Of a stretch of DNA of 64,000 bases, positions 27,938 to 36,139 are shown piece by piece. The translations under genes were made by a program, and so were the position numbers. This DNA is from Vulcanimicrobiota bacterium (GTDB lineage: Bacteria; Vulcanimicrobiota; Vulcanimicrobiia; Vulcanimicrobiales; Vulcanimicrobiaceae): NCBI GenBank assembly GCA_027452165.1, contig DAIDGX010000003.1:237617-301616 (forward strand), written 5' to 3'. The notes beneath the pieces were generated by a model. That model was not told where the DNA came from. It saw nothing but the letters and a program-made list of their open reading frames with translations, and did not search any database. Numbering within the stretch: position 1 is the stretch's first letter; each line of letters opens with the position of its first letter.

Positions 27938-29102
27938 CGTCACCAAGATCATTTGCGACCGCCCGCAACCGATGGACGCGCTGCGATACGGCCACGGAAG
28001 CGACGCTCCGGCGTCGGCGTCGGCACGGCGCCCCGTCGTCGTCTGGAACGTCACGCGCACGTGCAACCTGCGCTGTACCCACTGCTACAGCGACTCCGAA
28101 CCGAGTAAGTATGCAGGAGAGCTCACGTTCGACGAAGGCCGTGTGCTGCTCGACGATCTTGCCGGTTACGGCGTTCCCGCGGTCTTGTTCTCGGGCGGGG
28201 AGCCCCTGGCGCGCCACGACACGCTAGAGCTCGCGCAGTATGCACGAGCGCTTGGACTAAAAGTGACGCTTTCGACCAACGGCACGCTGATCGATCGTGA
28301 CAAAGCCGAGCGTATCAAGAACCTCGGCATCACCTATGTCGGCATCTCATTCGACGGGATAGGCGCAACGAACGACCGCTTTCGCGGCGTCGCAGGCGCC
28401 TTTGAACGTGCCCTGCGCGCGATCCGGCATCTTAAAGCCGTCGGACAAAAGGTAGGCTTACGCCTGACGCTTACCCCGAACACCGTCGCCGATCTCGAGC
28501 AGATCTTCGACTTCATCGAGGCCGAAGATATCGAACGCGCCTGCTTTTACCATCTCGTACCCGCCGGGCGCGGCAGCGCGCTCGTCTCGTTGAGTCATCA
28601 GGCCACGCGCGCGGCGCTCGACACGATCTTCGCCCGCACGCAACGCTTTGCAGCCGCCGGCCGGCCGCGAGAAATCCTCACGGTCGATAACCACGCCGAC
28701 GCCGCCTACGCGGTGATGTGGCTGGAACGCGAAGGCATCGAACACGCAACCGCTGCGCGCGCCGCCCTCGAATGGAATGGCGGCGCGAACAATTCCTCGG
28801 GCACCGGGATCGCAGACATCGACTGGCTCGGCAACGTGCATCCCGATCAATTTCTGCAAAGTATCACGCTCGGGAACATCCGCGAGCAGCCCTTTAGCGC
28901 CATCTGGGGCAACGGCGAGGATCCGCTGCTCTCGAAGTTGCGCAACCGGCGCGCACACGTCGAGGGGCGCTGCCGTTCGTGCCGCTTTTTCTCGACCTGC
29001 GGGGGAAACTTTCGCGCACGCGCCTATGCGTTGACCGGAAATCTGTGGGCCGAGGATCCGGCCTGCTACCTGACCGACGATGAGATCGCGATGACGGCCT
29101 AA
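27930..29102 (+). CDS. ahbC: Radical SAM protein, AhbC/NirJ-like (didecarboxysiroheme deacetylase type)
   Basis: 390 residues from ATG 27930, with GTGGAGG 4 nt upstream, overlapping the previous gene by 8 bp. It starts like AhbC: an N-terminal ~35 residues including DALRYGHGSDAP, then RPVVVWNVTRTCNLRCTHCYSD with the CxxxCxxC cluster. The C-terminal SPASM region is CRSCRFFSTCGGNFRARAYALTG. AhbC removes acetate side chains from 12,18-didecarboxysiroheme in the siroheme-dependent haem pathway; NirJ acts similarly in haem d1 synthesis. AhbA/B decarboxylases are not in this window. Confidence 0.85.
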   Translation: MFNVTKIICDRPQPMDALRYGHGSDAPASASARRPVVVWNVTRTCNLRCTHCYSDSEPSKYAGELTFDEGRVLLDDLAGYGVPAVLFSGGEPLARHDTLELAQYARALGLKVTLSTNGTLIDRDKAERIKNLGITYVGISFDGIGATNDRFRGVAGAFERALRAIRHLKAVGQKVGLRLTLTPNTVADLEQIFDFIEAEDIERACFYHLVPAGRGSALVSLSHQATRAALDTIFARTQRFAAAGRPREILTVDNHADAAYAVMWLEREGIEHATAARAALEWNGGANNSSGTGIADIDWLGNVHPDQFLQSITLGNIREQPFSAIWGNGEDPLLSKLRNRRAHVEGRCRSCRFFSTCGGNFRARAYALTGNLWAEDPACYLTDDEIAMTA

Positions 29103-30694
29103 CCGTGCAGCGCTGAAAGATCGGGTGCCAAACGCACGTCGATGCGCGTTTCAAAGGTCCGGTTCCACGGGAGCCTGATGCGCATCGCGGCGATGTGCAG
29201 GGCCGGATAGAGTTCGCGCAGCAACGAAGACGCTTGCCACCACAGCAGTGCGCGATCTCGGCGCGCGGTTGCGCGCGCGACCGTACCTACGAGCAGCGTG
29301 TGGTCGGCAATACCCTGCGCATCGAGCCACGCGTTGAGTTCCGGCCGCACGGTGATGTGGAAATCGCCATCGTCCAGGAAGCGCATGAACGTGAACGTGG
29401 CATGGGCGAGCGCATCGTAATGTCCGCTGCGCCTTCCACTTCCCGCTGCGATCGCCTCGGCAAGCGCCGTACCGACGGTATTCGCATCGGTATTCCACGC
29501 TGCATAGGCGTCGAGCTTCGCCGCGATACCGTCGTGAAGCAGCCGTTGCATGAACGCGCCTTGCTCGGCATACGAGCCCTCGAACGAGAGGTCCGCGAGG
29601 GCGGCCGGACGATGGGCGGCGATCGCCGCATGCATCGCATGAATGAAGGCGTCGTCGAGCGCAGTTCCGGTCGCTGGAAGATGGACGTACAGCGTCACGT
29701 CGGGCGCGGACTGAACGAGCCTGCCGCCGCAGCGTGCGATCAGGCGCGCGATCGTCGTTCCGATCGGTGCGTACTCGAGTGGATCCTGGTACGCCGATCC
29801 GTCCGGCGTCGAGTACACAACGGCAACGCGCGGGTGCCAGTGGACGCCGCGCGCAAGCGCGCGTGCGACGAAGGCCATGCCTAACTCGTCCGCGCCCGGC
29901 TCGATCGCGACCCGTTCGCCCAAGCCACGAGCGCGCGCGTAGGCATCGAGCGCCTGATATTCGAGCACGTGCATGCCGTACGGCTTCGCGTCGTCTTGCC
30001 CGAGCACGAGATCATCGACGCTGCCCTTGCGTACGAGGTCGATCAGCGCACGGTCGATGCCGTAATCGCGACGGCGCGCCGCGAGATATTCGTTGAGGAG
30101 CGGTTCGCCGATCAGCGCCCGCAAATGTTGCGCGCGCGCCTCCTCCGACGGCAACGGCGGAACGTGAAGGTTTGCATAGGCTTGAAGGTACGTCCATGCG
30201 GGATACGCCGCGAAGAACGATGCGCCCGGGCCGATCGGCGGTACGCCCGTGGGCGCGAGACGCATGATCGTCCCGAAGACGCCGATCCACGCGTGTGGCG
30301 CGCGACGCCGCAGGGGCGCAAGCGCGCGCACGCGCATGAGCGCGTCGGCATACGCGGTCTGCGGAACGCGCGCGGCCACGAGCCCGCCATACGCCAGCAT
30401 ATCGCTCGAGAGCACGTAGGCGTTGCTACGCGGTGCGGTTCCGTAGAGCCATCGCAAGATCCGGTCGGGGTCGCCGAAACGCAGATAGTGTCCGAGCAGC
30501 GCGCGCGGCGGCTCGACGACGCGACGGCCGGCAATCTCACCGAGCAGCTCGGGCAGTTGCTGGGTGACGGGACGGTCGTCGAGCGGCACGTACACGATCG
30601 GGGGTTGCGCCGCTCCGGCCGGCCGCGCACCGCAGAGCGTCACGCACGCAGACGCAACGATCGCGATGATACGAACGGCTTCGCGTAGGGTCAT
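29099..30694 (-). CDS. DUF4127 protein, exported
   Basis: 531 residues with a signal peptide (about 1-28, ending RPAGAA). The family hallmark PIVYVPLDDRPVTQQLPELL follows directly; later blocks include SSDMLAYGGLVAAR, LVLGQDDAKPYGMH and EPGADELGM. The Asp-rich conserved residues suggest metal binding, but the reaction of DUF4127 is not known to me. It is the last gene of the peptidoglycan-recycling operon, overlapping murQ by ATGA, and this context suggests action on an amino sugar or muropeptide in the periplasm. Converges on ahbC with a 4-bp overlap. Confidence 0.88.
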   Translation of the reverse strand: MTLREAVRIIAIVASACVTLCGARPAGAAQPPIVYVPLDDRPVTQQLPELLGEIAGRRVVEPPRALLGHYLRFGDPDRILRWLYGTAPRSNAYVLSSDMLAYGGLVAARVPQTAYADALMRVRALAPLRRRAPHAWIGVFGTIMRLAPTGVPPIGPGASFFAAYPAWTYLQAYANLHVPPLPSEEARAQHLRALIGEPLLNEYLAARRRDYGIDRALIDLVRKGSVDDLVLGQDDAKPYGMHVLEYQALDAYARARGLGERVAIEPGADELGMAFVARALARGVHWHPRVAVVYSTPDGSAYQDPLEYAPIGTTIARLIARCGGRLVQSAPDVTLYVHLPATGTALDDAFIHAMHAAIAAHRPAALADLSFEGSYAEQGAFMQRLLHDGIAAKLDAYAAWNTDANTVGTALAEAIAAGSGRRSGHYDALAHATFTFMRFLDDGDFHITVRPELNAWLDAQGIADHTLLVGTVARATARRDRALLWWQASSLLRELYPALHIAAMRIRLPWNRTFETRIDVRLAPDLSALHG

Positions 30695-31572
30695 AGGAGC
30701 GCGCGTAGATTTCCCCGCACGCGCGCGAGCAGCGTCGCCGCCGTCCGCGCGTCGATCTCACGCGTAGCCATCACCACCGCCACTTTGGCACGTCCGTCCG
30801 CTTGCGCGAGCAACTCACGAGCGCGCGCCGCGTCGATGCCGGCAAGCATGCAGACCAGGCGTTCGGCGCGCTCGCGCAGTTTGGCGTTCGTCGCAACGAC
30901 GTCGATCATGAGATTGTCGTACACCTTGCCCAACCGAACCATCAGCGCGGTCGAAATCGCGTTCAACGCGATCTTCTGCGCCGTTCCCGCCTTCAATCGC
31001 GTCGATCCCGTCAGCACTTCCGCGCCGGTCTCTATGACGACGGCGTCATCGGCAATGTGGACGAGCGGTGCCTGCGCCACGTTGACGAGCGCGACGGTGT
31101 ACGCGCCGATCTCATGCGCTGCGTGGAGCGCTCCTGCAACGTAGCGCGCGCCGCCGCTTGCTGAGATCCCGAGCACCGCGTCGTCAGGCTCGACGTGTCC
31201 GCGCATCGCGGTCCGCCCAGCATCGTCGTCGTCTTCCGCGCCCTCGACCGCCGCACGCATCGCGCGTTCGCCACCGGCAATGTGCGCGCACACGAGCGAT
31301 GGGTCGCACCCGAACGTCGGCGGCATCTCCGAGGCGTCGAGGACGCCAAGGCGTCCGCTCGTTCCCGCGCCGACGTAATGGATGCGGCCGCCGGCGCGAA
31401 CGCGCGTCGCCAACACCTCCACGACTCGCGCGATTGCCGCGCGTTGGGCAAGCACCGCATCCGCCGCCCGGCGCTGATCCTCGACGATCAGTCGTACGAC
31501 ATCGACGATCGAACGCGTATCCAGATCGCGCGAGCGCGCGCTCTGCGCCTCGGTTGCGGGAAGGTCGCTCAC
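30691..31572 (-). CDS. murQ: N-acetylmuramic acid 6-phosphate etherase
   Basis: 293 residues, usual length. It cleaves the lactyl ether of MurNAc-6-phosphate to GlcNAc-6-phosphate and D-lactate. SIS-domain features are present: RIHYVGAGTSGRLGVLDASE, ISASGGARYVAGAL and EVLTGSTRLKAGTAQK, including the catalytic Glu and the loop that binds the phosphate. The start is GTG 31572, overlapping the kinase stop (GTGA). It directly follows the GlcNAc-kinase-like and AnmK genes, completing the route. Confidence 0.96.
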   Translation of the reverse strand: MSDLPATEAQSARSRDLDTRSIVDVVRLIVEDQRRAADAVLAQRAAIARVVEVLATRVRAGGRIHYVGAGTSGRLGVLDASEMPPTFGCDPSLVCAHIAGGERAMRAAVEGAEDDDDAGRTAMRGHVEPDDAVLGISASGGARYVAGALHAAHEIGAYTVALVNVAQAPLVHIADDAVVIETGAEVLTGSTRLKAGTAQKIALNAISTALMVRLGKVYDNLMIDVVATNAKLRERAERLVCMLAGIDAARARELLAQADGRAKVAVVMATREIDARTAATLLARVRGNLRALL

Positions 31573-32477
31573 GCGTGCGATCCGGCGAGCGCGCGCGCGA
31601 GGGTGAGTGCGCCGAACTCCGGACGCGGCGGTGCTTTGACCGGATGCACGAACGGCATCTCGTTCGCGATGCGGGTCTCGAGCAGAAACGTCAAGAGTGA
31701 GTTACGTTCGAGCAGGCCGCCGGCAAAGACGAGCGGCAGTTCGCGATTGCGCACACCTGCCGCGTGTACGACCCCTTTGAGCATCTCGAATAGTTCGAGT
31801 GCTGCGCCCTGGACGATCTTCGTCGCGCTGCGCTCGCCGCCGGAGGCCGCATCGAGCACGAGCGGTGCGATCGCCGCGATCTCGCGCACCGGTTGGGGCG
31901 CGTCGTACACGCGGGCGAGAACCTCGGTGAGCTCGTGCACCTCGAGATGCGCGGCGATACGCTCGAGCATCGGATCGCGCGCCGCACGGCCGTCGTAGGT
32001 CATGAGCAGCAAACGCAGAGCCGCCGCGCCGATCGCGTATCCCGATCCTGGGTCGCCCAAAAGATAGCCGTACCCGCCCCCGCGTGTGAAGCGCTCGTCG
32101 ACGAGCGCGCATGCGATCGAACCCGTTCCCACGACCAGCGCCAGGGCGTCACCCTGCGCAACGCCGGCACGTAGCGCGATGCGCGCGTCGTCGCCGACGC
32201 CGATTCGTACACCGGGTAGCCGCGATGCAAGCGCGGCCTCAAGCGCCCCGGCGATCAGCGGCCGTCCAGCGCCGGCGGCACCCACATAGAGCGCATCGGC
32301 CGATGCGTCGCCAAGGGCCGCACGCAGCGCACGCACGATCGTATCGGCGGTCGCACCGATTCCGGCGACGCTGACGTTGGCGGCATCACCGACGCTCGTT
32401 CCAACCAGTTCGCCGTCGCGCATCACCACGACGTTGGTCGAAGTTCCGCCTGCATCCACGCCCGCAATTACCGGCAT
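31569..32477 (-). CDS. BadF/BadG-type N-acetylglucosamine kinase
   Basis: 302 residues, ASKHA fold. The phosphate-1 motif is AGVDAGGTSTNVVV, the phosphate-2/sugar region is LALVVGTGSIACAL, and the adenosine motif is PLVFAGGLLERN near residue 245. GYGYLLGDPGSGYAIG is the conserved sugar-site segment of the GlcNAc/MurNAc kinases (MurK/NagK-like). It probably phosphorylates the GlcNAc released by NagZ. It overlaps AnmK upstream (10 bp) and MurQ downstream. Confidence 0.88.
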   Translation of the reverse strand: MPVIAGVDAGGTSTNVVVMRDGELVGTSVGDAANVSVAGIGATADTIVRALRAALGDASADALYVGAAGAGRPLIAGALEAALASRLPGVRIGVGDDARIALRAGVAQGDALALVVGTGSIACALVDERFTRGGGYGYLLGDPGSGYAIGAAALRLLLMTYDGRAARDPMLERIAAHLEVHELTEVLARVYDAPQPVREIAAIAPLVLDAASGGERSATKIVQGAALELFEMLKGVVHAAGVRNRELPLVFAGGLLERNSLLTFLLETRIANEMPFVHPVKAPPRPEFGALTLARALAGSHA

Positions 32478-33613
32478 TCGTTCGCCACCTCCGCAAGCAC
32501 GCGCGCGAGCGCATACGGCGCGATCGCACCGAGCGGCACCGCGCGCGATGCGCCGGTCACGCGCGGAACGTTCGCAGCGCGCTCGCGCAGCGTTTCGTAG
32601 CCCAGGATCGCAAACGCAATCGCTTCCCGTGCATCGCTTGGTATCCCCATCGCATCGGTCGTTTCGATAGCGGCGTGCGGAAGTCGTGCTTGCAAGCCCT
32701 GCATGATCGCGAGGTTATGCGCGCCCCCTCCGCCCACCAGAAGCCGCGCGCGCTCGAGTCCCACCGAACGAACCCCATCAGCGAGCGTGCGTGCAGTGAG
32801 CGCCGCGAGCGTTGCGCAGCCGTCTTCGAGGCTCAGTTCATCGAGGTGCGCACGATGGCGCGCGAGGAACCCTTCGCCAAAGAGCTCGCGCCCGGTCGAT
32901 TTCGGTGGCGCCGCGGCAAAATAGTCCTCGGCAAGCATGCTTTCGAGCAGCGCCGCATCGACGCAGCCCGCATTTGCGTAGGCGCCGTCTTCGTCCATCA
33001 CCTCGGCGCCGGCCGTTCGTTCGCGAACGAAGGTGTCGAGCAGTATGTTGCCGGGACCCGAATCGAAGGCGAGCACGTCGAATGGCGAGCAGCCCCGCGG
33101 CAGCGCCGTCAGATTCGCGATGCCGCCGACGTTGAGCGCCACGCGATCCTCGTCCGCGCTCGCGAAAAGCATCGCGTCCACGTACGGTACGAGCGGTGCT
33201 CCATGACCGCCGACCGCACAGTCGGCGCTGCGAAAATCGAAGCACACGGTCGCGCCAAGCGCCTCGCGCACGACGAACGGATCGCCGATCTGCGTCGTCA
33301 GATGATGGGCCCCGTCATGAAAGATCGTCTGCCCGTGCATCGCCACGAAATCGACCTGCAGCGCGCCCGCCACCGCCCGCCCCGCGTGCGCAAACGCGAG
33401 ACCGAGGTCCCGATGCAGTGCGGCGAGGGCGGCAAGCGAGGCGGGTTGCGGCCCGAGCACGTCGCGCAACCGTTCGAGCAGCGACGTTTCGAACGGCACG
33501 ATCGTGAAGCCGAGCAGGTCGAGGGCGTAGCGCTCGCCGCTCGGCGTCAGACGCACGAGCGCGGCGTCGATCCCATCGAGCGAGGTTCCACTCATCAGAC
33601 CGATCGCGATCAT
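32468..33613 (-). CDS. anmK: Anhydro-N-acetylmuramic acid kinase
   Basis: 381 residues, usual length. It hydrolyses the 1,6-anhydro ring of anhydroMurNAc while phosphorylating it to MurNAc-6-phosphate, the substrate of MurQ. Signatures are IGLMSGTSLDGIDAALV at the N-terminus, AMHGQTIFHDG, and VALNVGGIANLTALP. The upstream serine hydrolase gene overlaps it by ATGA. Confidence 0.96.
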   Translation of the reverse strand: MIAIGLMSGTSLDGIDAALVRLTPSGERYALDLLGFTIVPFETSLLERLRDVLGPQPASLAALAALHRDLGLAFAHAGRAVAGALQVDFVAMHGQTIFHDGAHHLTTQIGDPFVVREALGATVCFDFRSADCAVGGHGAPLVPYVDAMLFASADEDRVALNVGGIANLTALPRGCSPFDVLAFDSGPGNILLDTFVRERTAGAEVMDEDGAYANAGCVDAALLESMLAEDYFAAAPPKSTGRELFGEGFLARHRAHLDELSLEDGCATLAALTARTLADGVRSVGLERARLLVGGGGAHNLAIMQGLQARLPHAAIETTDAMGIPSDAREAIAFAILGYETLRERAANVPRVTGASRAVPLGAIAPYALARVLAEVANECR

Positions 33614-34677
33614 AGATCGAGCGATTCGACGACGGCATCATAAAATGCCGCTCGCAGCGGCCGCGAATCCCCGCGTCCGAAATAGAGCGTATTGGTCAGC
33701 AACACGCCCTGCACGTCGCGTTCCGGGTCGGCCCAGACGCAGGTTCCCGTAAAGCCCGTGTGGCCGAAACTCGTCTGTGAAAATCGCGTTCCGCAGGAGT
33801 TCGCATCGCTCGTTTTGAGCGCCCACCCCCACCCGCGGCGCAGAACCGGGTCATCGGCCTGCTCGCGCACCGCCGCAAGCGCGAGATCGCGGGGAAGCCG
33901 CACGCTCGGACGGCCCCACACCGCACCGAGATAGCTTTCGGTCAGCCGCGCCACGTCGCCGGCGCTCGCAAAGAGGCCCGCGTGCCCCGCAACACCATGC
34001 ATGAGGTAGGCTTTCTCGTCGTGCACGATACCCTGCACGCGCCCGCGCCAGCCATCATCCTCGGTCGCCGGTATGCCGCTTCGCAACCCGAGGGTGGGCA
34101 GGTAGCCGATCGTGGTCGAGGGGAATCGCCGCGCGATTGCATGCGAGAGCGCGTAGCCGCCGGCACGCGCGAGCAGCACGCCGAGAGCGATCATGCCGAG
34201 ATCGCTGTAGATCACGCGTTCTCCGGGCTTCGCCACGAGCGCGCGCGACAATGCGAAGCGCTCGACGTTGCGATTGCGCAACGTACGATAATCGGCACCC
34301 GAGTTCATGCCGGACGTGTGCGCGAGCAGCATACGCAGGGTGATCGGTGCATGGTCGGTCGAGCGCCATTCGTCGATCCAGCGGGTGAGGGGCTCGTCCA
34401 GATCGATCGCACCTTTCGCGACGAACGCAAGCGCGGTGTCGGAGACGAAGAGTTTGGTCAGCGATGCCACGTCAAAACGCGTATCGACGTACACCGGGCG
34501 AGCGGCACCGTCGGCCCGCGTCACCCCGTATGCGCGCTCGAACCGAAGCTCGCCGCCCACCTCGACGCGCGCGACGGCGCCGGTAAAGAGCGATCCGGTC
34601 GCCTCGCGAAGCACGTGATCGACCGGGGCGAAAGGATCAGCACGCAACCGGAATGACTCCCTGCGCAGGCATTCCAC
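33610..34677 (-). CDS. Class C beta-lactamase-like serine hydrolase of the recycling operon
   Basis: 355 residues from GTG 34677, overlapping nagZ by 41 bp. A TTG at 34647 with AGGGAG upstream is a plausible later start. The SxxK motif is SLTK (72-75), the YxN position is YSD in VIYSDLGMIALGV (Asp instead of Asn), and a HTG-like motif may lie in GHTGFTGT. No signal peptide is seen, so it is probably cytoplasmic. Its position between NagZ and AnmK suggests that it trims the stem peptide or acts on an ester/amide of a muropeptide, taking the place of AmpD or LdcA. That role is inferred. Confidence 0.85.
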   Translation of the reverse strand: MECLRRESFRLRADPFAPVDHVLREATGSLFTGAVARVEVGGELRFERAYGVTRADGAARPVYVDTRFDVASLTKLFVSDTALAFVAKGAIDLDEPLTRWIDEWRSTDHAPITLRMLLAHTSGMNSGADYRTLRNRNVERFALSRALVAKPGERVIYSDLGMIALGVLLARAGGYALSHAIARRFPSTTIGYLPTLGLRSGIPATEDDGWRGRVQGIVHDEKAYLMHGVAGHAGLFASAGDVARLTESYLGAVWGRPSVRLPRDLALAAVREQADDPVLRRGWGWALKTSDANSCGTRFSQTSFGHTGFTGTCVWADPERDVQGVLLTNTLYFGRGDSRPLRAAFYDAVVESLDL

Positions 34678-36139
34678 CGAAGATCACGTCGGCCAGGCCC
34701 GCGATGCTCGGTTCCCCGTCACCATAGATTGCGAGCACGTGCCGCGCGTTCGCAAAGCACGCGATATCGAAGGGTTCCTGCGCGGAGACCACGATCGTAT
34801 CGGGCATGCGTTCGATGAGTTCACCGATCGCGCGCGCTTGCGCGCGATGCAGGTGGGCCCGACGGGCGAGCACAATCGGCCGGCGTCCACTACGCCGCAC
34901 CGCATCCATTGCACGCGCGATCTCGGCCTCATCCGGGTCGAGCGGAACCCGAAGCGTGACGAGTGCGGACGCCTGCGTGGCAAGCGAGGCAACGTCGTGC
35001 ACGTCGCGCGCAACCCCATCGACGAGCGATCCCTCGAACGAGAGCACGATCGAGGCGGCCGGATCGGCGTGCGCGTTCCCGCGTACGAGCGTCACCGCCC
35101 GGCGCGCGATCTCGCGACCGATCCCCGGGTGTGGCGATGGCGCATCGAGCTCGAGCGGTGGCACGTTCGTGCGCCGTAGCGATGCGACGCGCTCGTAGGC
35201 CTCACGCAGCCGGGAATAGGGTAAGCGTCCGGCTTCAACCTCCGCGGCCAGGCGATCGGCGGCGGCAAAAGAGAGATCCAGATCGTGACTGATCGTCGCG
35301 CAATCGGCGCCGGCGGCGATGGCCGCGACGACGCCCTCCACCGTGCCGACGCTGCGCGCGATCGCGTCCATCTGCATGCAATCGGTGAAGCAACATCCGG
35401 CAAACCCCCACTCGTCGCGAAAGAGTCCGCCGAGTATGCGCGGTGAGAGCGTTGCCGGGCGCGTGTCATCCAGCGCGCGCACGACGACGTGCGCGGTCAT
35501 CAACGCGCGCGCATGTGGAGCCACGGTGGCAAAGGGCACGAAGTCGCGAGAACGCAGCGTTGCAAGATCCGCGTCAACGACCGCGAGCCCGAGGTGCGTG
35601 TCGGCAGCGGTCGAGCCATGCCCCGGAGCGTGCTTGAACGTCGCGACCACGCCGGCACGATGCAGCCCGCGCGCAAGCGCCGCACCGAACGTCCCAACCG
35701 TGCGCGGATCGGACCCGAACGCGCGCATGCCGATCACCGTGCTCTCGGGCACAAGCGCAAGATCGACGACCGGGGCAAAATCGAGCGTGACACCCGCACG
35801 CCGCAAGTCGAAGCCAAGCTGTTCGCCGGCGCGCTCCGCGAGTTCGAGTGATTGCGTCGCGCCGAGCGCCATCATCGATGGCAGCGCTTCGACGCCGTCG
35901 CGCAGGCGCGCGACGCGCCCGCCCTCCTGATCGATCGCCACGAGCGGCTCCGGATCGTCGAGCGCGCGCAGATCGAGCGCCAACGCGCGCACCTGCGCGA
36001 GATCGCGCACATTGGAACCGAAAAGGACGTATGCCCCGAATCCCGCCGTACGTAATCGCGTGCGCAGTCCTGCATCGAGCGCGGTGCCGGGAATGCCCGT
36101 GGCGATGACCCCGCGTGCAAGCCGCAAAAGATCGCTCAT
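34637..36139 (-). CDS. nagZ: Beta-N-acetylglucosaminidase, glycoside hydrolase family 3
   Basis: 500 residues: an N-terminal GH3 barrel (about 1-330) and a C-terminal GH3-C-like domain. NagZ removes GlcNAc from GlcNAc-anhydroMurNAc (peptides). Key segments are AIDQEGGRVARLRDG, TFKHAPGHGSTAADTHLGL (the His-Asp loop that acts as acid/base in NagZ) and CCFTDCMQMDAIA, with the nucleophile Asp in the SDxM-like motif. No signal peptide, so it acts in the cytoplasm on imported fragments. It overlaps the ABC ATPase gene by ATGA. Confidence 0.94.
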   Translation of the reverse strand: MSDLLRLARGVIATGIPGTALDAGLRTRLRTAGFGAYVLFGSNVRDLAQVRALALDLRALDDPEPLVAIDQEGGRVARLRDGVEALPSMMALGATQSLELAERAGEQLGFDLRRAGVTLDFAPVVDLALVPESTVIGMRAFGSDPRTVGTFGAALARGLHRAGVVATFKHAPGHGSTAADTHLGLAVVDADLATLRSRDFVPFATVAPHARALMTAHVVVRALDDTRPATLSPRILGGLFRDEWGFAGCCFTDCMQMDAIARSVGTVEGVVAAIAAGADCATISHDLDLSFAAADRLAAEVEAGRLPYSRLREAYERVASLRRTNVPPLELDAPSPHPGIGREIARRAVTLVRGNAHADPAASIVLSFEGSLVDGVARDVHDVASLATQASALVTLRVPLDPDEAEIARAMDAVRRSGRRPIVLARRAHLHRAQARAIGELIERMPDTIVVSAQEPFDIACFANARHVLAIYGDGEPSIAGLADVIFGGMPAQGVIPVAC

